15,847 nt of DNA from Odoribacter sp. UBA944. GTDB taxonomy: Bacteria > Bacteroidota > Bacteroidia > Bacteroidales > Marinifilaceae. The stretch covers positions 1 to 15,847 of the forward strand of contig DBDA01000037.1 of assembly GCA_002293375.1 (NCBI GenBank), in the 5' to 3' direction. The notes beneath the pieces were generated by a model. It saw only the letters and a program-made list of their open reading frames with translations, did not search any database and was not told where the DNA came from. The position numbers were made by a program, and so were the translations under genes. This document shows, one piece after another, positions 7,071-13,643 of this stretch (positions are counted from its first letter, which is position 1; every line of letters starts with the position of its first letter).

Positions 7071-9476
7071 TTACAACAACTCAAAACGGGCCTGTTGCCG
7101 GATATCCGTGGAAGAGCTCCCCACATAGACCTCAAAAGTCCCCGGCTCCACCACAAACTCCATCTGTTTGTTCCACAACCCCAAATCCTGCGGTGTCAAC
7201 ACAAACTCTACCAACCGTTCCTCTCCCGGTTCCAAACGGATCCGCTCAAATCCTCGCAGTACTTTGGTGTAGGTCGTCACACTGCTGTACTCGTCGTTTA
7301 CATACAACTGCACTACTTCATCCCCTGCCCGCTTGCCGCTGTTTTTCACCTTGCAACTCACCGCCACCGTGGCGTTCACGCCGGAAGCCGAAGGGGTTAC
7401 TGTCAGTTCCGAATAGGTGAAATCGGTGTAACTCAATCCGTGCCCAAAAGGGAACAGCGCACCGGACACCCGGACGGGCCCCTCTGTATCCGCCCCCGGT
7501 TTGAAGGGAAAAGCATACGGGATCTGCCCGGTGGATTTGGGAAAGGTCACCGGCAGTTTTCCGCCCGGATTGTTGGCTCCCCACAGGGTTTCGGCAATTG
7601 CTTGTCCGCAAAACTCTCCCGGAAACCAAGCATGCAGAATGGCCGGTATGTGTTTTTCGGCCCAGTTGATGGTAGCTGCCCGCCCATCGAGCAACACCAG
7701 CACCACCGGCGTACCGGTGGCATAGACCTCCTGCAGCAAACGCTCCTGACGGCCGGGCAGGTCCAGGTCCGAACGCGAGTTTCCTTCCCGCACCGTCCGT
7801 TCGGAGCCTCCCAACACCAAAATGGCCACTTCGGCCTGCTTCGCTGCTTCCACCGCTTCCGCCAACATCCGCTGCTCGGTGGTGTCCAAGGGGAACTCCA
7901 TCAGGTCGCTGGCCGGGAAGTTCTTGTCAAAGATCTCACACCCCTGACGGTATGTTACCTCCGCTTCCGGGAGGTATGTTTTTATCCCGTCGTACACTGT
8001 GATCAACGGGGCGTTGGCCGGGCCGTACCGACAGATCAACCCTTTCCGTTCCTGTGCATTCGGGCCGATGACAGCCACCTTCTTCACCGTTGTGGACAAC
8101 GGTAACAGTGCGCTGTCGTTTTTCAGCAACACTATGGACTGCCGGGCTGCTTCCAAGGAGAGCGCCTGATGTTCGGTGGCGTGTACGATCTGTTCCGCCC
8201 GGGCGCCGTCGCCCCGGTAGGGGTTGTCGAAAAGGCCGAGCCGGAATTTGACCCGGAGGATCTCCGCCACGCGCCGGTCGATGGTCGTCGTGGAAACCTT
8301 CCCGTCTGCAACGGCTTCCCGCAACGGCAGGATAAAATCTTCCGGCGGGGTAAACTGTGTCCGGATGTTCAAGCCGGCGTTCGCGACCTGTGCGGCGGCA
8401 TCCGCCAACGTCGGCGCCACCTTGTGCTTGGTGTGCAGGAACTCGACCGCCTCGCTGTCCGATACCACATACCCTTCAAACCCCCACTCCTGCCGGAGTA
8501 TTTGCGTCAGGAAAAAGTAGCTGCCGGAGACCGGTTCACCGTCCCAATCGTTGTATGAACTCATCACGCCCAATGCCTTTGCCTCCTGACAAGCCATCCG
8601 AAAGGGCTCCAGAAAGAGCGTCCGCATCTCTTTGGGGGCTACGTGGGGGTCTGTCCGGGTGTCCTCGTCCCGGCCACCCACCGGCACACTGTACACGGCA
8701 AAATGTTTCGGGGTCGCCACCACGCCGCCGCGTTGCAGGCTTTTGATCATCTCTTTGCCTAAGGTGCCGGCCAGGTACGGGTCTTCGCTGTAACACTCCA
8801 CCACACGCCCCCAGCGCGGATCTCTCGACACGTCTAAAATGGGCGAATAGATATTTGTGTAGCCCAATACGTCCGCTTCCCGGGCGGTCACCTCTCCGAT
8901 TTTGGAGATCAACTCCTTGTTCCAGGTAGCCCCCTGCCCACACTGGGCCGGAAAATAGGTCGCCCGGTCGTGGCACAGTCCCCGGATGCCTTCGTTGGTG
9001 TAGTCCACCGGGATGCCTAACCGGGTCTCCTCCACAAACCAGCGCTGTATGGTGTGTTTGGCCGCCACGTGCGTTTGATAGGGAAAGGAGTAGCGGGAAC
9101 GGTATCTCCCCAAGCCGTTGTGCTCTTCGTCGATGTTGCCGATGCCGTCCTTCCAGATCTTGTTTTTCCAATCGGGGGTGGGCAGGGAGTCTTGCAACAC
9201 CCGCCCGGACCCGTACAGGGTGGCCATCTGGCAACTCTTTTCCTCCAATGTCATCTGCCCGAGCAGGTCTTGCACGCGCGTTTCCAAATCCGCTTTCGGA
9301 TCTTCGTAGGGGTCCATCCGGCCGTTTTTGTTAAAATCTATCCACCCGTTCCGGTAGATAACGTTTTTTCCGGCCGCTTTCTTTGGGTCGGTACTCCACT
9401 TTCCTTTATTCAACTGCCCGTATCCGGGGCCGGCTACCAACAGGGCGCCAATGCACAAACAAATAATCTGCTTCAT
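7071..9476 (-). CDS. Glycoside hydrolase family 3 (beta-glucosidase/beta-xylosidase type), secreted
   Basis: This 801-residue enzyme would release terminal beta-linked sugars from oligosaccharides outside the cytoplasm. A signal peptide (MKQIICLCIGALLVAGPGYG) ends near residue 20. The order is an EF-hand-like loop (residues 47-58), the GH3 N-terminal barrel (about 65-415) with KHF (257-259) and the nucleophile motif VVSDSEAVEFL (Asp340), the GH3 C-terminal sandwich (about 445-680) with RSDLDLPG and FPFGHGLSYT, and a fibronectin-III-like domain (about 710-795). Glu564 in VREGNSRSDL is the likely acid/base by motif alignment. Length is normal for the multidomain form. It follows the GH20 gene by 32 bases, suggesting joint work on the same glycan. 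The substrate cannot be fixed from sequence: glucosidase and xylosidase activities are both possible. Confidence 0.93.
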   Translation of the reverse strand: MKQIICLCIGALLVAGPGYGQLNKGKWSTDPKKAAGKNVIYRNGWIDFNKNGRMDPYEDPKADLETRVQDLLGQMTLEEKSCQMATLYGSGRVLQDSLPTPDWKNKIWKDGIGNIDEEHNGLGRYRSRYSFPYQTHVAAKHTIQRWFVEETRLGIPVDYTNEGIRGLCHDRATYFPAQCGQGATWNKELISKIGEVTAREADVLGYTNIYSPILDVSRDPRWGRVVECYSEDPYLAGTLGKEMIKSLQRGGVVATPKHFAVYSVPVGGRDEDTRTDPHVAPKEMRTLFLEPFRMACQEAKALGVMSSYNDWDGEPVSGSYFFLTQILRQEWGFEGYVVSDSEAVEFLHTKHKVAPTLADAAAQVANAGLNIRTQFTPPEDFILPLREAVADGKVSTTTIDRRVAEILRVKFRLGLFDNPYRGDGARAEQIVHATEHQALSLEAARQSIVLLKNDSALLPLSTTVKKVAVIGPNAQERKGLICRYGPANAPLITVYDGIKTYLPEAEVTYRQGCEIFDKNFPASDLMEFPLDTTEQRMLAEAVEAAKQAEVAILVLGGSERTVREGNSRSDLDLPGRQERLLQEVYATGTPVVLVLLDGRAATINWAEKHIPAILHAWFPGEFCGQAIAETLWGANNPGGKLPVTFPKSTGQIPYAFPFKPGADTEGPVRVSGALFPFGHGLSYTDFTYSELTVTPSASGVNATVAVSCKVKNSGKRAGDEVVQLYVNDEYSSVTTYTKVLRGFERIRLEPGEERLVEFVLTPQDLGLWNKQMEFVVEPGTFEVYVGSSSTDIRQQARFELL

Positions 9477-9508
9477 CTCTTTTATCTTACGGTCTTACAT
9501 GTCTTACT

Positions 9509-11134
9509 TTAGTCCCGAAAATCCATCGGCACCTCTTTTTTCCGGGGCGGATTGCACCCTTCCGGTTCCGGATGGCGTTGTGGATCCCGGTGGTCGAAAT
9601 AGTAAATCCCCTCTGTGTCCAACAAGCTGTAGGCATCCTGTAAACGCCGCTCAAAGTCTGCAAAGTCCTTGTTCTCCGGGGCGCACCAACCGGCCTCTGC
9701 CAAGGCGCATAAACGGGGGAAAACCATGAAATCCAGCCGTTTCTCTGTGTGGACTCGCTCTGTCCACAGGTTGGCCTGTATCCCCCGGATCAGTTGTTGT
9801 TGTTTCGGAGAGATCTCCAACTTCGCCAATTCTTTGTCCGGAAAGGCGTAAACATCTTCCAAGGGGCAAAAGCCGCTCCATACCCGCCCCCACTTGTGCT
9901 CCTGGTGTTGGATAAAATCAAAATAGAGCGGACGGCGGGGGCACATCACCGTATGGTATCCTTCCTCCAGCGAACGTTTCAGATTTTGGGGACGGTCGTG
10001 CCGCCACCACATGATCTCTGTGCGGGAGGGGTCCATCTCCAGGTCCAGGAGTTCGTCCCACCCGATCAGCACTTTTCCCAACCGATCCACGGTGTCGCTC
10101 ATCCGCCGCATAAAATAGCGCTCGGCCTCTTTGACCGACGCCAGCCCTTCCCGGGACATCAAAGCCTGTACGGCCGGGTCTGTTTCCCACGCCCGGATGC
10201 CGTACGCCACTTCGTCCCCGCCCAGGTGCAGGTAGCGGGAGGGAAAGAGGGCCGCCACCTCCCGCAGAATGGCGGTCAGGTAGGTGTAGGTCTCCTCCTT
10301 GCCGACGTTGAAGGTGAATTCGGGGTGTTCCGGGGTCCCGCCGCCGGAATATTCGGGATAGGCCTTGTTGGCCGCCGTTGCGTGTCCGGGCATGTCTATC
10401 TCCGGGATCACTTCGATGTGCCGGCGGGCGGCATAGGCGACAATCTCCCGGATATCTTCCTGTGTGTAGTATTTTGCTTCCGTCCCGTCCGGATCGCTCC
10501 ACGTCCCCTGCCCGCCTTTGGCCGCCAACAGCGGATAATTCGTGATCTCGATCCGCCACCCCTGTTCGTCCGTCAGGTGCCAGTGAAAGCGGTTTAATTT
10601 GTAGTACGCCATCCGGTCTAACAACTGCATCACTTTTTGCTTGCCGAAGAAGTGCCGGGCTTCGTCCAGCATAAATCCCCGCCAGGCATAGCGCGGACGG
10701 TCTTGTATCAGGCCGCATTTCAACCGGACCGCCTGCTGTTCCCGGTTATCGATTAGTTGCAACAGCGTCTGGATGCCGTTGAAGATACCCGGCCTGTCGG
10801 AAGCTTCTATCAGCACTCGGTCCGGGGTGATGCGCACCGAATATTCCTCCGGTGCGTAACTGGTCACCTTGAACAACACGATGTTGCCGGGAGTGCGCAT
10901 TCCGGCTTGAACGGAGGTTTGGGTGGGAATCCCGGCCCTCACCAACCACTCCGCCAAAAAGAACGCCTCTTCCCTCAACTCCGGAGCCGTGTAGACGATC
11001 TTCCCTTTTTGCAGCAGGAATTCACCCGTTTCTTCCTGCACACGCAACGGTTTGGGTATGACACGCAATTGCCCGGACAGGTCCGTCAGCACAAACAGCA
11101 ACAGGAGTAAAAGGGGTAAACGGTGTTTTTTCAT
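9509..11134 (-). CDS. Beta-N-acetylhexosaminidase, glycoside hydrolase family 20, secreted
   Basis: The 541-residue product removes terminal GlcNAc or GalNAc from glycans by substrate-assisted catalysis. A hydrophobic signal peptide (MKKHRLPLLLLLLFVLTDLS) is followed by GQL. An N-terminal GH20b domain (about 23-145) ends in ASDRPGIFNGIQTLLQL, and the catalytic barrel begins at YAWRGFMLDEARHFF (149-163). Signature blocks include FHWHLTDEQGW (183-193), EVIPEIDMPGHA (241-252) and HLGGDEV (303-309) with the Asp307-Glu308 catalytic pair, plus WDELLD and GIQANLWTE. The C terminus is polar and proline rich (PEPEGCNPPRKKE). It lies 12 bases after the adenosyltransferase gene and 32 bases before the GH3 gene on the same strand, so co-transcription is likely. 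Likely substrates are host mucin-type or N-glycans or chitin fragments, by inference. Confidence 0.95.
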   Translation of the reverse strand: MKKHRLPLLLLLLFVLTDLSGQLRVIPKPLRVQEETGEFLLQKGKIVYTAPELREEAFFLAEWLVRAGIPTQTSVQAGMRTPGNIVLFKVTSYAPEEYSVRITPDRVLIEASDRPGIFNGIQTLLQLIDNREQQAVRLKCGLIQDRPRYAWRGFMLDEARHFFGKQKVMQLLDRMAYYKLNRFHWHLTDEQGWRIEITNYPLLAAKGGQGTWSDPDGTEAKYYTQEDIREIVAYAARRHIEVIPEIDMPGHATAANKAYPEYSGGGTPEHPEFTFNVGKEETYTYLTAILREVAALFPSRYLHLGGDEVAYGIRAWETDPAVQALMSREGLASVKEAERYFMRRMSDTVDRLGKVLIGWDELLDLEMDPSRTEIMWWRHDRPQNLKRSLEEGYHTVMCPRRPLYFDFIQHQEHKWGRVWSGFCPLEDVYAFPDKELAKLEISPKQQQLIRGIQANLWTERVHTEKRLDFMVFPRLCALAEAGWCAPENKDFADFERRLQDAYSLLDTEGIYYFDHRDPQRHPEPEGCNPPRKKEVPMDFRD

Positions 11135-11146
11135 ACGTCGTACTTT

Positions 11147-11701
11147 TTATTTATTGTGCGGTTCCCAGGCTAATTCTTCTGTTCTGTTGTCCACAGCCAA
11201 GCGGCGGGAGAGGACAAAAAGGTAGTCGGAGAGGCGGTTGATGTAGCGTATGACCTGTTCGTTCACCGGCGACTCTTCGTTTAAATCCAGGATGCGCCGT
11301 TCGGTCCTCCGGCAGACGGTGCGGGCGATGTGGCAGGCGGACACCGCCGGATCTCCTCCCGGCAGGACAAATTTTCCCAACGGGGGTAGTGTGTTGTTCA
11401 GGCGGTCTATCTCCTCTTCCAGTTCGGTTATATCCTGTTCCCGGACCGCCGGGCGTACCGGCCCGGTTTCCGCGGAAGGATCGGTCGCCAGGTTTCCGGC
11501 CAATTCAAACAGCACGTGTTGGACCCGGACCAATTCCGCCTTTAGTTGCCCGGAAAGGGGCCAAGAGCGCACCATGCCGATGTGGGCGTTCAACTCATCG
11601 ACACAGCCGTATGCTTCCAGACGCACGCTGTTTTTGGGTACCCGCCTCCCGCCGATCAGGGAGGTCATGCCTTTGTCTCCGCTCCGGGTGTAGATCTTCA
11701 T
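11147..11701 (-). CDS. pduO: Cob(I)alamin adenosyltransferase, PduO type
   Basis: This cytoplasmic enzyme transfers the adenosyl group of ATP to cob(I)alamin, making adenosylcobalamin, the cofactor of methylmalonyl-CoA mutase and related enzymes. The 184-residue product has the ATP-binding N terminus KIYTRSGDKGMTSLIGGRRV and the block RLEAYGCVDELNAHIG (27-42). It also has FVLPGGDPAVSACHIARTV, CRRTERRI and YINRLSDYLFVLSRR, all PduO-family signatures, and its length is typical. It lies 12 bases after the methyltransferase-like gene and 12 bases before the GH20 gene. No B12 biosynthesis, transport or B12-dependent gene, and no cobalamin riboswitch, is visible nearby, so its place among glycosidases may be simple housekeeping clustering. 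Confidence 0.95.
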   Translation of the reverse strand: MKIYTRSGDKGMTSLIGGRRVPKNSVRLEAYGCVDELNAHIGMVRSWPLSGQLKAELVRVQHVLFELAGNLATDPSAETGPVRPAVREQDITELEEEIDRLNNTLPPLGKFVLPGGDPAVSACHIARTVCRRTERRILDLNEESPVNEQVIRYINRLSDYLFVLSRRLAVDNRTEELAWEPHNK

Positions 11702-11713
11702 GGTTGTTTTGTT

Positions 11714-12319
11714 TTATATCGTCAGGTAATACGTTCCTTTCTGTACTTTTTCATCGAACAGCAGAATGCCGTACCACAACATGTCCACGCTCACGGTCGC
11801 CTGTTCTTTTAACCGGCGCCACAACCGGTTGTTCGCGCCGTTCCGGTGAATCTCCTTTACCAAAATGCACTTCTGTCCATCCGGAGCGATGAGCCCGGGG
11901 ATGTCGGGCTGTCCGGATGAACGGGAGGCCTCTGTCCCCACAAAAATAAACGCCGCCCCTTCCACTCCGGGATTTTCCGTCGCTACCTGCCGGATTTCCG
12001 GCTGCCCTGCCAGATAACAGGTTGCCCGCCCGGTTTCATCTTCTGTGCAGCACACGGAGTAAAAAACCGAACACACTCCTGCTCCCTCCCGCCAATGCGC
12101 GCTGAGGTACAGGCACAGCCGGCTGAGCAACCGGTACAGCTTCCGCTCCCGCCGCCGCATCCCCGGCATTTGTTCCGCCTGCGGGGGGTAGGTGTAACGG
12201 TTTCGCTGGTCGCAAATGACGTTGGTCATGAGATAAAACATGAAAGGAGAGTGTACCCCGTACCCTCTTTTGTGGCGAAAACGAACCGCATGCCGTAAAC
12301 GTTCCTTTGTGTAACCCAT
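11714..12319 (-). CDS. Degenerate SAM-methyltransferase-like protein, Bacteroidetes-specific
   Basis: The 201-residue protein has no signal peptide and is very basic at the N terminus. Its start (RHKRGYGVHSPFMFYLMTNV) and end (VSVDMLWYGILLFDEKVQKG) resemble, from memory, a Bacteroidetes family annotated as class I SAM-dependent methyltransferases. Those usually run to about 250 residues and carry an ELG-type SAM-binding loop in the middle. Here the central part (about 60-150) has no such loop and is cysteine rich around CSVFYSVCC, so catalysis is doubtful. It is the first gene of the five-gene cluster, 12 bases before the adenosyltransferase gene. The start at 12319 fits a promoter-like element 43 bases upstream. 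The family assignment is an inference; a protein of unknown function is the safe reading. Confidence 0.7.
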   Translation of the reverse strand: MGYTKERLRHAVRFRHKRGYGVHSPFMFYLMTNVICDQRNRYTYPPQAEQMPGMRRRERKLYRLLSRLCLYLSAHWREGAGVCSVFYSVCCTEDETGRATCYLAGQPEIRQVATENPGVEGAAFIFVGTEASRSSGQPDIPGLIAPDGQKCILVKEIHRNGANNRLWRRLKEQATVSVDMLWYGILLFDEKVQKGTYYLTI

Positions 12320-12361
12320 GGTACTTCACTTTTCCATTTTGTGCGTACTCTAACAGGGTTA

Positions 12362-12393
12362 CGAAGGTACAATTTTATTCCCGCATACGAAAA
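12362..12393 (-). promoter_or_regulatory. Probable promoter of the 12319-6727 cluster
   Basis: On the minus strand TACCTTCG (12369-12362) is one mismatch from TAnnTTTG, with a weak -33 box TTTTCG (12393-12388) 18 bases upstream. Transcription would start near 12355 and give a leader of about 36 bases. It is the only promoter-like element I see for the cluster, as all downstream gaps are 32 bases or less. Confidence 0.45.
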
Positions 12394-12409
12394 TTTTACC
12401 GGATGCGGG
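12380..12409. promoter_or_regulatory. Inverted repeat over the -33 region, possible operator
   Basis: CCCGCATACG (12380-12389) and CGGATGCGGG (12400-12409) are inverted copies matching at 9 of 10 positions, separated by a 10-base A/T spacer that includes AAAATTTT. The repeat covers the -33 region of the candidate cluster promoter, where a dimeric repressor would block it. There is no T-tract on either side, so a terminator is less likely. Confidence 0.5.
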
Positions 12410-12449
12410 AAGGGTTAACGCCTGAAATTTTTCTTTTCCCTAAACAATG

Positions 12450-13172
12450 TTACTCCGGGGATTTGCTGCTGGGGAGGGCGGGTTGGACAGGGGTGTCAGG
12501 GAGGATGTTTGAGAGGGCTTCGCGCCGGGGGGATGCGTAGCCGCTTTTGTTGTGTATGGCGTAGAGCTGTACCTGTATTTTTTTACGGCTTTCGAGGGGG
12601 CCGAAGCGGGCACGGAATTTTTGGGTGATGTCGGCGGTTTGGCTGCCTGCCGGGATGGTACCAACCTGGTGCAGGCGGTTGATGTCGGTGCTTTGCCCGG
12701 CGGTTAGGGGGGTGGCCCGGATGATGACGGTGTGGTGGGCCGGGACGTTTTTTGTGAGTTCTACGGTTAGGGTGTTTGGGGTGAGGCGGACCTGCCTGAT
12801 GTGCGGGGTGGGTTGGGGGAGTTCCCGGGAGGGTTGGTGCAGTTCGACGGGGAGGTCGAGGAGGGAGAGGTTGAGGTTGCATTTCAGGTAGAGGTTGAGG
12901 CCGTTTACGGTGCCGGAGAGGCCGAACCGCTCTGGCTTTGCGGAGGCTTCGCGGGCTTTTTTGTTCCATTGGGTGCGCTGTTCTTCGGAAAGTTGCGCCC
13001 ATTTGCGGGTGTAGTGGGAGAAGTTTTTGCGCACGGTTTTTTGGGAGGTGGTGTTGGCATTGCGTGCTATTCGTTTTTTGCGGAGGATTAATTTTCCGGA
13101 GTTGTTTACTGCGATCAGGCCTCCGATGGTTCCGGAGAGGTCTTTGAAAAGTTCGTTTGGTGTTGTTTTCAT
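12450..13172 (-). CDS. Hypothetical protein with LSGT-type repeat, strongly C/A-rich coding strand
   Basis: A 240-residue protein of unknown function with no signal peptide or membrane segment. The N-terminal part holds DLSGTIGGLIAVNNSGKLIL (11-30), a very basic stretch RKKRIARNAN, then a helix-like FSHYTRKWAQLSEEQRTQWN (51-70). The last reminds me of a W-x-x-L-x-x-x-Q-R-x-x-W motif seen in some Bacteroidetes and phage-associated hypothetical proteins. LSGTVNGLNLYL (85-96) partly repeats the first block. From about 124 to 222 the pattern of short beta segments looks like a fibronectin-III or Ig-like domain, and the tail is Pro/Ser rich. Codon use is skewed: the coding strand is packed with C and A (ACC, CCC, CAC, AAC), unlike all neighbours. 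No Bacteroidetes promoter box was found upstream. It is probably a real gene, because both the frame and the domain-like pattern hold throughout. Confidence 0.65.
   Translation of the reverse strand: MKTTPNELFKDLSGTIGGLIAVNNSGKLILRKKRIARNANTTSQKTVRKNFSHYTRKWAQLSEEQRTQWNKKAREASAKPERFGLSGTVNGLNLYLKCNLNLSLLDLPVELHQPSRELPQPTPHIRQVRLTPNTLTVELTKNVPAHHTVIIRATPLTAGQSTDINRLHQVGTIPAGSQTADITQKFRARFGPLESRKKIQVQLYAIHNKSGYASPRREALSNILPDTPVQPALPSSKSPE
12805..12833 (+). other. Potential G-quadruplex inside the 12450-13172 gene (non-template strand opposite the coding strand)
   Basis: Five runs of three or more G (12805-12808, 12810-12812, 12815-12819, 12827-12829, 12831-12833) are separated by loops of 1 to 7 bases on the + strand, fitting the G3+N1-7 pattern. 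It is a by-product of, or reason for, the extreme strand bias of this gene. No functional evidence exists in the sequence. Confidence 0.4.
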
Positions 13173-13286
13173 GGTGGGGTGTTTTAGGTGGTTTGAGAAA
13201 CCGGGGATTGGGTTGTTGTGTTGTTGCTGTATGGGGGTGTTCTTTTTTTGTCAGGATGCCTTTGTGCGGCTTTTACGCTGTCTTTG

Positions 13287-13341
13287 GTAGACCGTCCATG
13301 GAGCGTCCGTAGGGTATCCATAAACTGTCCTTAGAGTGTTA
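13287..13341. repeat. Five tandem degenerate copies of an 11-bp unit
   Basis: On the + strand the units are GTAGACCGTCC, ATGGAGCGTCC, GTAGGGTATCC, ATAAACTGTCC and TTAGAGTGTTA, each exactly 11 bases and directly abutting. The consensus is about RTRGAGYGTCC; the first four end in TCC and the fifth is the most diverged. A period near one helical turn would place each copy on the same face of the DNA, as in repeated protein-binding sites. It lies 115 bases upstream of the minus-strand gene at 12450-13172. Confidence 0.75.
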
Positions 13342-13436
13342 TAATACGGTGGTGTTTTTTGTGGGATGTGCTTTTTGTTGTTTTCCTGGGATGCCGGTTC
13401 TGGGTACAATCTATGGGATTGGTTGCAGAATCAGAA

Positions 13437-13468
13437 GGGGGGAGGGTGTTTTTTTGTGGGGGGATGGG
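13437..13468 (+). other. Clustered G-runs
   Basis: Runs of 6, 3, 6 and 3 G (13437-13442, 13444-13446, 13458-13463, 13466-13468) lie on the + strand. The middle loop is 11 bases and mostly T, so it exceeds the usual quadruplex loop limit. This is noted as part of the strand-asymmetric stretch. Confidence 0.3.
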
Positions 13469-13563
13469 ATTCCACCCGAACAACTATGCAAACGTCGTTG
13501 CTATGGATGACCTCATTGTTATTCACCCAGCTCCCGAACAATCCGCTATCTAACCTGTTTCTG

Positions 13564-13599
13564 CAACATAAACCTCTTCATTCGGAGAGGTTTATGTTG
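13564..13599. terminator. Hairpin, probable terminator of the 557-residue protein gene
   Basis: A perfect 14-bp stem, CAACATAAACCTCT (13564-13577) with its complement at 13586-13599, encloses the 8-base loop TCATTCGG. It begins 45 bases after the stop of the minus-strand gene at 13644-15317. Neither side has a long T-tract (AGAAACAGG on the minus side, TTTGAGCG on the plus side), so termination efficiency is uncertain. The hairpin also marks the border between the AT-rich and the G/T-rich stretches. Confidence 0.65.
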
Positions 13600-13643
13600 T
13601 TTGAGCGCAGGTTGTGCAAAGGCGGGACAGATTTTGTACAGGA

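Larger units (their letters stand above)
13173..13563. other. G/T-rich non-coding stretch upstream of the 240-residue protein gene
   Basis: No convincing gene lies here. The + strand is G/T rich to about 13470, continuing the bias of the neighbouring gene, and then becomes balanced. It contains the 11-bp repeat array (13287-13341), two pairs of G-runs (13437-13468) and a 9-bp direct repeat CCCGAACAA (13475-13483 and 13533-13541). Short frames on either strand lack recognisable protein features. It may hold the leader and control region of the minus-strand gene. Confidence 0.5.

Noticed and set aside
7095..8105. 336-codon + strand frame opposite the GH3 gene, and similar long frames opposite the GH20 gene
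   Set aside because: They are antisense shadows produced by the GC-rich codon use of the glycosidase genes.
11702..12449. Cobalamin riboswitch upstream of the adenosyltransferase gene
   Set aside because: The gene follows the previous one by 12 bases and the cluster leader is only about 36 bases, leaving no room for the aptamer; no B12-box-like sequence was seen.
13184..13321. 45-residue minus-strand frame (MDTLRTLHGRSTKDSV...) just upstream of the 240-residue gene
   Set aside because: Its first dozen codons consist of the 11-bp repeat units and its end is low-complexity Thr/Asn/Pro; more likely a chance frame in biased sequence, though translation as a leader peptide cannot be excluded.
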